From the NCBI RefSeq assembly GCF_003967355.1, contig NZ_BIFH01000041.1, positions 62,001 to 126,000 on the forward strand: a DNA stretch of 64,000 nt, in the 5' to 3' direction. Positions within the stretch are counted from its first letter, which is position 1. Each line of letters starts with the position of its first letter. The position numbers were made by a program, and so were the translations under genes. Positions 35,443 to 43,700 of this stretch are shown here, one piece after another. The DNA is from Embleya hyalina. Its GTDB lineage: Bacteria; Actinomycetota; Actinomycetes; Streptomycetales; Streptomycetaceae. The notes under the pieces are model-generated. The model did not search any database, was not told where the DNA came from, and saw only the letters and a list, made by a program, of their open reading frames with translations.

Positions 35443-36369
35443 ATGTCGGTGAAACGTTGGTTCGCACAGCTCACGGCCGTGTTGCTCGTGGTGGCGGGCG
35501 GCACGGCCGGCAGCACCGTCGTCGCCGCGGCGGCACCCGCGGCCGCGCTGGCGGGCCCCACGCTGGTGTACCAGGAGAACGACGTGGTGCACGTGATCGC
35601 GTCGCCGGGCGCGGTGAACGACATCCGCACCTCCGGGGAACCGGACGAGTTCCTGGTGGTGGAGGATCTGGCCACCTCGATGGTGGTCGGCGACGGCTGC
35701 ACGAAGTACACCGACCACAAGGTGAGATGCCACATGGAGACCGACTGGACGAGCCTGGAGATCGATGCCAGCGACAAGAACGACTCACTGGACATCCAGT
35801 TTCGGACCTCGTCCACGGACGTGTGCAAGGCGAACGGCGCCGCGGGTGACGACACGATCCGGGTGTCCGGCTGCACGGCCCTCGGAGACGCCGGAAACGA
35901 CACCATTCGTGTCATGGAGAGTGCGAACGTGCAGGCCGGGCTGGGGAACGACCGGATCATCATCAGCTATACCGCCACCGGCGACGCACGCAACATCTCG
36001 GGCGGCCCCGGCAAGGACGTGGTCAACTTCGCCGCCGCGACCGGTCCGGTGTCGGTCAAGCTGGACGACGTACGCAACGACGGGCAGGAGGGATACCAGA
36101 CCATCGACATCCGCTCCGACGTCGAGGACCTGGAAGGCGGTCCCTACGGCGACGCCTTCGTCGGTTCCGCCATCGCCAACAACCTGGACGGCGGCGCGGG
36201 CAATGACCGGATCCTGGGCGGCGATGGCAACGACACCCTGATCGGCGGATCGGGCAACGACGACCTCTACGGCGATGGCGGCTTGGACGCGCTCAACGGC
36301 GGATTGGGCGTCGATCGATGCGAGGTCGGCGCCGGCGGCGGAACCCGCGTCGACTGCGAACTCCCCTGA
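35443..36369 (+). CDS. Secreted RTX-like calcium-binding repeat protein
   Basis: The 308-residue protein has a typical Sec signal (basic MSVKRW, hydrophobic core, AAAAPAAALAG). Its Asp/Gly-rich body ends in RTX-like nonapeptides (GGAGNDRILGGDGNDTLIG, GGSGNDDLYGDGG) near residues 248-285, which form calcium-binding beta-rolls. Related degenerate repeats (GAAGDDTIRV, GDAGNDTIRV, AGLGNDRII) lie from about 140. No catalytic domain is visible, so it may be structural or adhesive. AAGGAGAGGG lies seven bases before the ATG. It stands alone between relics. Confidence 0.87.
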   Translation: MSVKRWFAQLTAVLLVVAGGTAGSTVVAAAAPAAALAGPTLVYQENDVVHVIASPGAVNDIRTSGEPDEFLVVEDLATSMVVGDGCTKYTDHKVRCHMETDWTSLEIDASDKNDSLDIQFRTSSTDVCKANGAAGDDTIRVSGCTALGDAGNDTIRVMESANVQAGLGNDRIIISYTATGDARNISGGPGKDVVNFAAATGPVSVKLDDVRNDGQEGYQTIDIRSDVEDLEGGPYGDAFVGSAIANNLDGGAGNDRILGGDGNDTLIGGSGNDDLYGDGGLDALNGGLGVDRCEVGAGGGTRVDCELP

Positions 36370-36456
36370 ACCCCCGCACACCCGCCGGGCGGCCGGAACC
36401 ACGTACCCGTCCGCCCGGCACATCCGCACGCCGCGCGCGCCGCGGGAGTTCGACGC

Positions 36457-37049
36457 CGGTATTCCGGCACGGCCGGCCGCACCGAGAACTGCCGGATCGG
36501 GCTCTTCACCGCCTACGCCTCCACCCGAGACCGCGCACCGGTGGACCGCGAGCTCTATCTCCCCAAGTCCCGGACCGAGGACCGCGACCGCTGCCGCGCG
36601 GCGAGGATTCCCGACGACCGGGACTTCCACACCAAGGGCGACCTCGCCAAGGCATTGGCGCTGCGGGCCCTTGCCTCCGACCCGCCTTTCGCCCGGGTCA
36701 CCGCCGACTCGGCCCACGGCCGGGAAGGCCGCTTCCGACGTCTGCTGGAACAATCCGGTCTCGGCTACGTCCTGGCGGCACCCAAGTCCCGGTTAGGCAT
36801 GGCCTGTCCATGTATCGACCGGTTGTTTGCCCAGGCCCCCACGGAAGCCTGGGAGAGGATCTCGTGCGGGGACGGCGCCAAGGGGCCACGCGTCAACGAC
36901 CGGACGGCCATCCGACTGCCCGCCGTTGCGGAGTACGACCACAGGAATGAGAACCAGACCCGCCGACGGTGGGCACCGGCCCGCCGCAGCACCACTCGGC
37001 CCGACGAGATCGCCTACCACCTCGCATATGCCCAACTCGACACGACAGC
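36457..37049 (+). pseudogene. IS701-family transposase fragment
   Basis: The continuous frame reads YSGTAGRTENCRIGLFTAYA, VDRELYLPKS, VTADSAHGREGRFRRLLEQ, AWERISCGDGAKGPRV and RPDEIAYHLAY, the middle of an IS701-type transposase including a catalytic Asp (ADSAHG; usually ADSAYG). The N-terminus and the C-terminal Glu block (RWAIEE) are gone. It abuts the integrase fragment on the other strand at 37052. Confidence 0.8.
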
Positions 37050-37051
37050 TG

Positions 37052-37208
37052 CGGAGCCGGAGGCGGCTGGGTCGTTCGAACAGTTCCCGGACGTACAGTG
37101 CGACATCGGACCGGCAGGCGGTCAGCGGGTCGAGGTCCAGCCCGCACGGCTCCGGATACTCGGCCGAGCCGCGGGCGTAGGCGTCGATCGTGCGAGGCTC
37201 GGAAGCAC
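37052..37208 (-). pseudogene. Tyrosine recombinase N-terminal fragment
   Basis: About 52 residues (ASEPRTIDAYARGSAEYPEP, PLTACRSDVALYVRELFERP) match the SAM-like core-binding domain of actinomycete phage/plasmid-type integrases. The catalytic domain is missing. It marks a past mobile element and directly abuts the IS701 relic. Confidence 0.6.
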
Positions 37209-37217
37209 ACCGATTCC

Positions 37218-37344
37218 GACCTGGGACGCATACACGACCACGTTCGTGATCCGCGCGGCGGTCGGCGCGGTCGCCCTCGCCCTCGCCCTCGGCATCGCAC
37301 TGCTGCCCGCACAACTGCCCGCCGCCGTACCGGCCATCCCCTGA
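37218..37344 (+). pseudogene. Possible MFS transporter C-terminus
   Basis: The piece DAYTTTFVIRAAVGAVALALA followed by LGIALLPAQLPAAVPAIP-stop is one amphipathic-plus-hydrophobic helix as at the end of 14-helix MFS exporters. It stays in frame with the IS701 relic by chance. Low certainty. Confidence 0.3.
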
Positions 37345-37557
37345 ACGGCGAAGCGCGGGGCAAGGCGCCGATTCGGGACACGCCTTGACATGTGGCACGC
37401 TTGCCCCGCGCCGGGAGCAGACCGGCGAAGAATTCGTAGCCGCCGTCATCCGCCGCACTCGTGGCGAACCGCGGCGGTACCGGGAGCCGCCGAAAACCAC
37501 GGGAACGGCCGGCAGGGTCACGCTGCGGCACCGAAGCACACCGCAAGGAGATCTCAT

Positions 37558-38166
37558 ATGGACCACGCCCAGACCCCGAACACCCAGGCGACGCGGCGGG
37601 CCGGCGACCGCATCGCCGTCGTGGTCGGCAGCACCCGCCCCACCCGGATCTGCCCCGACATCGCCGAATGGATCCGCACCGTCCTCCAGCGGGACAGCCC
37701 GCTGACCTACGAGTTGCTCGACCTCGCCGACGTCGGCCTTCCCCTGCTCGACGAGCCGTTGAAGGCCGCGCTCCAGCAGTACGAGCACGAGCACACCCGC
37801 CGGTGGAGCCGCACCGTCGGCTCCTACGACGGCTTCGTGTTCGTCTTCCCGCAGTACAACTGGGGCTACCCCGCCGTCCTGAAGAACGCCCTGGACTTCC
37901 TGTACCGGGAGTGGCACGACAAGCCGGCCGCGGTCGCCGGCTACGGCACCCGCGGAGGGGGCAAGGGAGTCGCCCAGCTCCTGTCCGTCCTGCAGGGCCT
38001 GCACATGCGCGCCCTGGACGACCACCTGGAACTGGTGATCACCGACGCCGACGTGGACGAGAACTGGCAGCTCAAGGACGTCGAAGCCACCCTCCACCCC
38101 TACCGCGACCGGATCAGGGCCATCGACGAGCAGATGCTCGAAGCCCTCCACGACGACCAGCAGTAG
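37558..38166 (+). CDS. NAD(P)H-dependent FMN reductase
   Basis: The 202-residue flavodoxin-like protein has the FMN phosphate loop VVGSTRPTRIC and the signature PQYNWGYPAVLKNALDFLYREW of the NADPH-dependent FMN reductase family (azoreductase/ChrR/SsuE relatives). It reduces FMN, quinones or azo compounds with NAD(P)H. ATG at 37558 follows AAGGAG. No linked monooxygenase is intact nearby. A perfect 28-bp palindrome 420 bases downstream could belong to a regulator of this kind of gene, but lies on the wrong side to act as its promoter. Confidence 0.92.
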   Translation: MDHAQTPNTQATRRAGDRIAVVVGSTRPTRICPDIAEWIRTVLQRDSPLTYELLDLADVGLPLLDEPLKAALQQYEHEHTRRWSRTVGSYDGFVFVFPQYNWGYPAVLKNALDFLYREWHDKPAAVAGYGTRGGGKGVAQLLSVLQGLHMRALDDHLELVITDADVDENWQLKDVEATLHPYRDRIRAIDEQMLEALHDDQQ

Positions 38167-38759
38167 AACCGGCACAACCACGCGGCGGACGCCGGCTCGA
38201 CGGGCGGGGTACGGTCGGCCCCTTCGTGACCCGGTCGAGACCGAGGAGCCCGGCCTGCCATCCGGCATCGACCCCGCCTCGGACCACTCCGACACCAAAA
38301 CCATGCTCTCGGTCCTCACCACCGTGCCGGAGTTCCGGCACGACACGACAGTGAGAACACCCGCGAAGGGATCGCCGCCGCCGGAACCTGAGGCAAGACC
38401 CTCGGCCATCGCCACCATGTCGACCCGAAGGCAATCCGCTGGGTCCCGGACGCCGCCGGGCCCGCGACCCGCCGAGCAACTCGACGCCGTCCCTGACGAG
38501 GCCGACCGGCAGCATCAACAACCCACGGCAAACCCGGAGATCCCCTTCGACCCGCCCGCCCTGCCCTCCGACCACCTGCTTGCCGACGGAAGATATGTCG
38601 TACGACATATCTTCCACAAGATCCCTTCGGTTCGAGTCGGACCCCGTCGAAGCCCGAACAGGGCCGGCCGGTAACGACGTTGCCGCGTTCGCCCCCCGGT
38701 GGCCCGGGGGGCGAACGGCGTGATCAGGTGTACGTGATCCGGGACTCCGGTCCGAAACG
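38167..38759. other. Non-coding region with a long palindrome
   Basis: About 590 bases with no supported gene. The main feature is the perfect 28-bp palindrome at 38588-38615. Downstream sequence resembles the edge of the STAND pseudogene. Confidence 0.45.
38588..38615. promoter_or_regulatory. Perfect 28-bp palindrome
   Basis: GGAAGATATGTCG-TA-CGACATATCTTCC is identical on both strands over 28 bases without spacer or mismatch. Such a site is typical of a dimeric repressor operator. The inner ATGTCGTACGACAT is of a type reported for PadR-like regulators (recalled, not checked). No intact regulator or promoter-proximal gene remains close, so it may be the orphaned operator of a lost gene pair. 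Confidence 0.6.
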
Positions 38760-39137
38760 GCGGATGCGGGCGGGTCGTCGACGTCCTCCAGGACGAGGAG
38801 CCACCCGTGGTGGTCGGCGAGCCGGCGGATCGCGCGTTCGGCCTGCAACTCGGCGGGCAGTCCGACGAGTCCGGGTTGCAGGGCGCGTGCCGGCGCGGCC
38901 AGTCCCGCGTCGATCGCTGTCGTGCTGTCGGCGTTGCCCCCATCGCGGTGTTGCGGGTCGTCTTCCGGCCCGGTGGGTGGCGCGCACGGACGTGCCGACC
39001 CCGCCCGGTCCGTGCACCGCGTGCACGACGACTTCGCGGGATCGGGCGAACGCCGTCTCCCCCAACGCGGCGAGTTCACGGTCGCGGTCGACGCTCACCG
39101 TCGAACAGAGCGTGGCGGCTCCCGGCTCCGGAAGCAC
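38760..39137 (-). pseudogene. NB-ARC/STAND NTPase fragment
   Basis: The minus strand begins with STVSVDRDRELAALGETAF and the P-loop HAVHGPGGVGTS, then shifts frame and continues with TTAIDAGLAAPARALQPGL, AERAIRRLADHHGWLLVLED with VDDP (Walker B-like). This is the N-terminal NTPase part of actinomycete STAND/TPR proteins. The remaining domains are missing. Confidence 0.65.
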
Positions 39138-39140
39138 TCC

Positions 39141-40607
39141 TCAGTGACCCGTGTGGTTCCCCGCCCACACCGTCGGGGTCCGGCCCGACCAGGGGCTTGC
39201 CTGTTCGAGTTGTCCGGCAAGGCGGAAGAGGCGACCTTCGAGCCCGTATCCGGCGGCGAACTGCATACCGATCGGGAGACCCGTCTCCGCGTCGGCCGTC
39301 ACCGGCACCGACATGGCGGGCGTGCCCGCCACATTGAACGCCACGGTGAACGGCGAAAGATCCAAGAGGTACCGAAGCCAGCCGAGGCCGTCCAGCGTCT
39401 CCGCGTCCGCCGCGTGAGTGCCCAAGAGCACGGGAAGCTCCGGCACGGTAGGGGTGAGCAATATGTCGTGGGCGCCGAAGTACCGCGCCAGGCTTCGGGC
39501 GATCCGGTTGCGGACTTCGAGAGCGGTGACGAACTGGGCGCCGGTGACCCGCCGCCCGTAGTGGTAGCCGGCCAGGGTGGGCGGCTCCAGGGTCGAGGAA
39601 TCGATGGGGCGGTCGAAGGCGGCGGCCAGCTCGTCGATCGAGGCCGTCAGGTTCGCCGTCCACTGCCGGGCGCTGGCCAGGACGAACTCCTCCCAGTCGA
39701 CCCCGAGGTCGACCTCGACCTCCTCCACCCGGTGGCCGAGAGACTCGAGCAGGCGCGTGGTGCGGGAAAGCGCGTCGGCCACCGGCGTGATCGTGCGGCG
39801 CCCACCCCATGCCTGGGTGAGTACGCCGATCCGCAGCGAGCCGGGATGGCGGGTGACTTCCTCCGCGTACGGCCGGGACGGCTCCTGGGCGAAGTACGGG
39901 TCACCCGGTTCCGGGCCGCGGATCTGGTCGAGCAGTGTCGCGCTGTCGCGTACGGTGCGGCTGACGCTGCCGTGCACGACCAGGCCGTTGAAGAGCTCGT
40001 CGAAGTAGGGCCCCACGGAGACCCGGCCACGGGTGGGCTTCAATCCGAACAGGCCGTTGTAGGCGGCGGGGACGCGGATCGAGCCGGCGGCGTCGGTGGC
40101 GTGCGCGATCGGGACCACGCCGGCGGCGACAGCCGCGCCGGCGCCTCCGCTGGATCCGCCCGCGCTGCGCGCCAGGTCCCACGGGTTGCGGGTCGTGCCG
40201 TACAGCACCGGCTCCGTCGTGTTGCTGTAGCCCATCTCCGGTGTCGCCGTACGCCCGAACGTCACGAGCCCCGCGCGACGCAAGCGCAGCATCAGCGAGG
40301 AGTCGGCGCCGGAGACGTTGCCGGCCGCGAGACGGCTGCCCAACTCCATTCGTTTCCCGGCCATGGCGACGCCCAGGTCCTTGATCAGGAAAGGAACCCC
40401 GGCCAAAGGAACCCCGGCCGACGCAGCGCTGCCGGGACCGGGCTCGTCGTCGGTCGGCCATGTCTCCACGATGGCGTTGATCCGCGGATCGACCGCCTGC
40501 GCGGCCTCGCGTGCGGCTGCTTCCAGTTCGGCGGGAGTCACCTCCCCTTCGGTCACCAGCTCCGCGAGCCCGACCGCGTCGAAGCTCACGTACTCCGAAA
40601 TTCTCAT
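39141..40607 (-). CDS. Amidase signature family enzyme
   Basis: The 488-residue amidase-signature protein carries the Ser-cisSer-Lys triad: Lys in PFLIKDLG, cis-Ser in [13 protein letters not shown] and the nucleophile in [10 protein letters not shown]. These enzymes hydrolyse amides such as aryl amides, 6-aminohexanoate oligomers or indoleacetamide. The ATG at 40607 has GGGAG five bases upstream. A second ATG four codons earlier is less likely. It is divergent from a TetR gene across a 128-base region holding an ACGATACC palindrome, so it is probably repressed by that TetR and induced by its substrate. No signal peptide. Confidence 0.92.
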   Translation of the reverse strand: MRISEYVSFDAVGLAELVTEGEVTPAELEAAAREAAQAVDPRINAIVETWPTDDEPGPGSAASAGVPLAGVPFLIKDLGVAMAGKRMELGSRLAAGNVSGADSSLMLRLRRAGLVTFGRTATPEMGYSNTTEPVLYGTTRNPWDLARSAGGSSGGAGAAVAAGVVPIAHATDAAGSIRVPAAYNGLFGLKPTRGRVSVGPYFDELFNGLVVHGSVSRTVRDSATLLDQIRGPEPGDPYFAQEPSRPYAEEVTRHPGSLRIGVLTQAWGGRRTITPVADALSRTTRLLESLGHRVEEVEVDLGVDWEEFVLASARQWTANLTASIDELAAAFDRPIDSSTLEPPTLAGYHYGRRVTGAQFVTALEVRNRIARSLARYFGAHDILLTPTVPELPVLLGTHAADAETLDGLGWLRYLLDLSPFTVAFNVAGTPAMSVPVTADAETGLPIGMQFAAGYGLEGRLFRLAGQLEQASPWSGRTPTVWAGNHTGH

Positions 40608-40644
40608 TGTTGCTCCCATCGAGAACGATACCTTCGAGTCCCGA

Positions 40645-40664
40645 ACGATACCCATCGGTATCGT
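40645..40664. promoter_or_regulatory. TetR operator between amidase and tetR
   Basis: ACGATACC-CATC-GGTATCGT is a perfect 8-bp inverted repeat in the divergent promoter region. A further half-site ACGATACC lies at 40625-40632. The placement between a TetR gene and its divergent target makes it a strong operator candidate. Confidence 0.7.
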
Positions 40665-40735
40665 GCAGCACCGACTGGTACCGTAACAGGGGAAATCAAG
40701 TGGTCCCACAACGGACCGGACGTCACGGAGCAGCC

Positions 40736-41380
40736 ATGGCAGCAAGCGTCGGCAGACCGAGCAGGGTGGCCAAACTGCCGCCTCGTGAGCGCATCCTCGA
40801 CGCCGCGGAAGAGCTCTTCCAGAGCGAGGGGATCCGGCGGGTGGGTGTCCAGACGATCGCCGAGCGGGCCGAGACCACCAAAATGGCGATCTACCGGCAC
40901 TTCGAAACCAAGGACGCGCTGGTCGCCGAGTGGCTGCGGATCGTCGCGGCCGAGTACCAGGCGGCCTTCGACCGGGTCGAGGCCGAGCACCCCGGCCGCC
41001 CCGGGGACCAGATCCTTGGCCTGGCCCGCTTCATCGCCGAGGGATTGCCGGCGATTTCGCACCGGGGCTGCCCGTTCATCAACTCCATCGCCGAGTTGCC
41101 CGACCGCTCCCATCCCGCACGGCAAGTGATCGAGAAGCACAAGGCCCACCAGGCCCACAGACTGGTCGGCATGTGCACCGAGGCCGGACTGCGCGATCCG
41201 GAGCAGGCTGCGGCCGCGATCACCTTCGTACTGGAAGGCGCGCAGGTCAGCACCCACAACGGAAGCATCGATCAAGCGGGGGACCGCCTGCTGGGAATCG
41301 TGGAGGGAATCCTGGCTCACCACCGCTCCCCCCTCGGCGAGTCCCGGGCATCCACCGACGGCACGGCAAGGGCGGTGTGA
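40736..41380 (+). CDS. TetR family regulator
   Basis: The 214-residue protein has the TetR helix-turn-helix at about 18-62 (ERILDAAEELFQSEGIRRVG, then TIAERAETTKMAIYRHFETK). A divergent ligand domain contains ISHRGCPFINSIAELPD, as in TetR proteins controlling oxidoreductase or hydrolase genes. GGAG lies six bases before the ATG. It most likely represses the divergent amidase through the ACGATACC operator. Confidence 0.9.
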   Translation: MAASVGRPSRVAKLPPRERILDAAEELFQSEGIRRVGVQTIAERAETTKMAIYRHFETKDALVAEWLRIVAAEYQAAFDRVEAEHPGRPGDQILGLARFIAEGLPAISHRGCPFINSIAELPDRSHPARQVIEKHKAHQAHRLVGMCTEAGLRDPEQAAAAITFVLEGAQVSTHNGSIDQAGDRLLGIVEGILAHHRSPLGESRASTDGTARAV

Positions 41381-41474
41381 CGTCCTCCGAGACGACGGGG
41401 AGGCCCGTCGTCGTCGCCGGAACCGCTGCCACCGCAACCACACGCCCTTGGCATGAGTGCGGAGAATGAGTCGG

Positions 41475-41592
41475 ATGGATCGTCGTGCGGGAAAGCACGC
41501 ACTGATCACGGGCGGGACGGGCGCCATCGGGTCCTCGGCCCCGACCGAGCGCATGCAGGGGGTCGACGGCGGCGCCGGCGCTCACCGGTGAG
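41475..41592 (+). pseudogene. Short-chain dehydrogenase N-terminal stub
   Basis: The frame begins MDRRAGKHALITGGTGAIGS, the NAD-binding glycine motif of SDR enzymes, and stops after 38 codons. It may be the severed start of the SDR whose C-terminus lies at 42743-43333, with a PAS frame and Rieske relic now between them. Confidence 0.45.
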
Positions 41593-41609
41593 CCGCCGAA
41601 GGAGGAACG

Positions 41610-42005
41610 ATGCCGGCAGCAGAGGCGATCCGGCCGCTGCTCGCACAACCGGCGGCCCTCGACGTCGGCGTCGTCTGTGCATCGGCCGACGGACATACCG
41701 TCCACGCCAACCCACGGATCGAACACCATGTCGGTCCCGTTCCACCTGGCGTCCCCGGCTCCGACTGGGCCAACCGGTTCGGCCTGGCGCGGCCCGATGG
41801 AGCCCCCTACAGATCTCCGCCTGAAGCCGGCGAGATGTCCGCACAGATGCTCAGCCGCGACCGCAAGCGCGCGGTCCTCATGCAGACGCTCACCGCGCCG
41901 CTGCTCGCCTCCGCCGGCGACTGCATCGGCAGTGTCGGAATCTTCCGCGCCACCGGCCCGACCCTCTGGCGCCCACGGGCAACCAGCCCCCACCTTTCGG
42001 CGTGA
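41610..42005 (+). CDS. PAS-like domain protein, probably truncated
   Basis: The 131-residue frame has PAS-sensor character (RPLLAQPAALDVGVVCASAD, VHANPRIEHHVG, RFGLARPDGAPYRSP). A GGAGG ribosome site lies before the ATG. It ends at a TGA that overlaps the first codon of the Rieske relic. Homologous domains normally lead into a histidine kinase or phosphatase part that is absent, so it is probably the stub of a larger signalling gene. Confidence 0.4.
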   Translation: MPAAEAIRPLLAQPAALDVGVVCASADGHTVHANPRIEHHVGPVPPGVPGSDWANRFGLARPDGAPYRSPPEAGEMSAQMLSRDRKRAVLMQTLTAPLLASAGDCIGSVGIFRATGPTLWRPRATSPHLSA

Positions 42006-42720
42006 TGTGCAAGGCCGAGATGGGCAATGCGTCTCACTTCCGATGCTCCCATCACGGGTAGACGTACAAGAACTCCGGCAAACTGATCGGCGTCCCGTAC
42101 ATGGACGAGGGCTACGCGGGCCGGCTCAAGCGCAAGAACTGGAGTCCGGTGCGCGTCCGCGTCGACCGCTACCAGGGGCCGGTATTCGGCACACCGGACC
42201 CTCAAGCCCCCGAACTCGGCGACTCCCTGGGCGACTCACGGCTTCGGCGGCCTCGAGGTGCACGGGCCGCCGGCTCGCCGACACGGACTGGTGGCCCACC
42301 AGCGCGGCGGACGCCACGCACAGCCAGGGCTGATCCGTCAGCGTCCCGGGCAAGGGACACGACATCGGCCTGGGCCACAGCCCGAACTTCCCGGCCTTCG
42401 GCGGGTTCCCCCGACGAACCGGCCGAGGAGACGAAGCAGACTCTGACGCCCGAGCAGGTGGGGGTCTTCGCCAAGACGCACACGGCCGTCGGCTCGGTCT
42501 TCCCGAACCTCACCTTCCCGATGCAGCCGTTCGGTCCGGTGCCGGGCGAACCGGGAGTCCGCTTCGTCACCATGCGGCTCTACCAGCCGGTCGGCCCCAG
42601 GCGCATGCAGATGTACTCCTGGTGCCTCGTGCCGAAGAACGCATCGGCGGAATACAAGAACGCCGCCTATCGCGCACCGGCGAAGAAGAACCCGGGCCGG
42701 CCCCTGCGGGCGGTCGTCGG
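42005..42720 (+). pseudogene. Rieske ring-hydroxylating dioxygenase alpha subunit, broken
   Basis: The piece MCKAEMGNASHFRCSHHG carries the second half of a Rieske centre. The next codon, normally Trp (HGW), is TAG at 42059. The text continues TYKNSGKLIGVPYMDEGYAG, VDRYQGPVFGTPDPQAPEL, and after frame changes THTAVGSVFPNLTFPMQPFG, VRFVTMRLYQPVGP and WCLVPKNASAEYKNAAYRA of the catalytic domain. The N-terminal Rieske half and the mononuclear iron region are missing. It once served aromatic-ring dihydroxylation. Confidence 0.75.
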
Positions 42721-42742
42721 CGACGCGACCAGCCCACCCGTG

Positions 42743-43333
42743 CCAGCGCAGGCCCGGGCCCGGGCCGTCGACGCCGCCGGGAGACTCGACCATCTGACGT
42801 GCTGCGTCGGCGTGTTCGACACTACGCCTCGCTGCGCACCCTGTCGGTGCAGGCACTGATCGACGCGGCCGAGGAGATGTGGCGGGTGAACGTCCTGTCC
42901 ACGCCCGTCGCCCTACGGCATGGCCCGCGCTGCACGCGGCGGGGGCTCCGTGACCCCGACCCTGTCCGAATCGGAGTTCCACCCCCTGGGCGGCGGGGTG
43001 CTGCACGGAAGCTCCCAGTGGGCGCTGCGCGGCGTCGTGCAGCATCTGTCGGCCGACCCGGCGCCTTCGGTCCGGGTCAACGGCGTGGCCCTCGGCGGCA
43101 CGACCGCCACCGCCTTCTCCGGGCTCGCGGCGTCGGGGGCGAGCGCCTCCTCGGTGGATAGGGTCGGCGGACGAGACAAGCGGATCGCCGCGGGCACCAT
43201 GCTCGGGGTGACGCCCACCCAGGAGGATCACGCCGGCGCCTATGTCTACCTCGCGGACCCGAAGGCCGCGTGGGGGGCGACCGGCGGTGCACCGCCGGTC
43301 GCCCCCCACGTGTGCCCTCGCCATGTGTCCTGA
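42743..43333 (+). pseudogene. Dihydrodiol dehydrogenase (SDR) C-terminal part, frameshifted
   Basis: Pieces LDHLTCCVGVFD, YASLRTLSVQALIDAAEEMW, GGSVTPTLSESEFHPLGGGV, LHGSSQWALRGVVQHL, VRVNGVALGGT and MLGVTPTQEDHAGAYVYLAD match BphB-type cis-dihydrodiol dehydrogenases. The frame changes at least twice and the N-terminal Rossmann part is absent. The usual catalytic YxxxK appears as HGSSQ (Tyr and Lys lost). It follows the Rieske relic in the order of an aromatic catabolic operon. Confidence 0.7.
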
Positions 43334-43485
43334 CGCGGCGCGGGTGCCTGGGCAGACGCCCGGATCAGCTGGGTCGGCTCCGCGCGGTTGGCGACGTCCG
43401 TCCTGGCGTGGATGCGCTTGACGTACCAAGCCGCGCAAACGCCGGAGGGCGAACCCGCAGTGCGCGCGAGAGCAATGGCGGCGTA
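43325..43485 (-). pseudogene. LuxR-type helix-turn-helix fragment
   Basis: The minus strand reads GYAAIALARTAGSP and AAWYVKRIHARTDVANRAEPTQ, like the recognition end of a LuxR/NarL helix-turn-helix. It overlaps the end of the SDR relic. No upstream domain is seen. Confidence 0.35.
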
Positions 43486-43529
43486 GCCCCGCCCACCCGC
43501 CACCCGGGCGGGGATGGAAGAGGGCGTCG

Positions 43530-43660
43530 ATGGCCCAGGGGTACACCACCGTGGTGCGCGGCGAGCACGTCAAGCTGCCGAACACCCTCGTCGGGATCCG
43601 CGCCGCCCTCCCCGAGGAACGGCGTGCCGCGTTCGCCGGGGCTATGGCGTACACGCGTTG
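43530..43660 (+). pseudogene. N-terminal stub of a small actinobacterial protein
   Basis: MAQGYTTVVRGEHVKLPNTL followed by VGIRAALPEERRAAFAGAM looks like the start of a short streptomycete protein of unknown role. It dissolves after about 40 residues. Weak GGAAGAGGG lies upstream. Confidence 0.35.
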
Positions 43661-43700
43661 GGCACTGCGGGCGCGGCCGGCGTGTTTCGGGTCGGCGCGT

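Noticed and set aside
35026-36369. Longer start for the RTX-like protein at 35026
   Set aside because: The extra 139 codons are low-complexity and would bury the clear signal peptide and ribosome site at 35443.
38600-38660. Possible tRNA T-arm (GGTTCGAGTC)
   Set aside because: The flanking bases do not form a 5-bp T-stem, and no anticodon arm or acceptor stem can be drawn.
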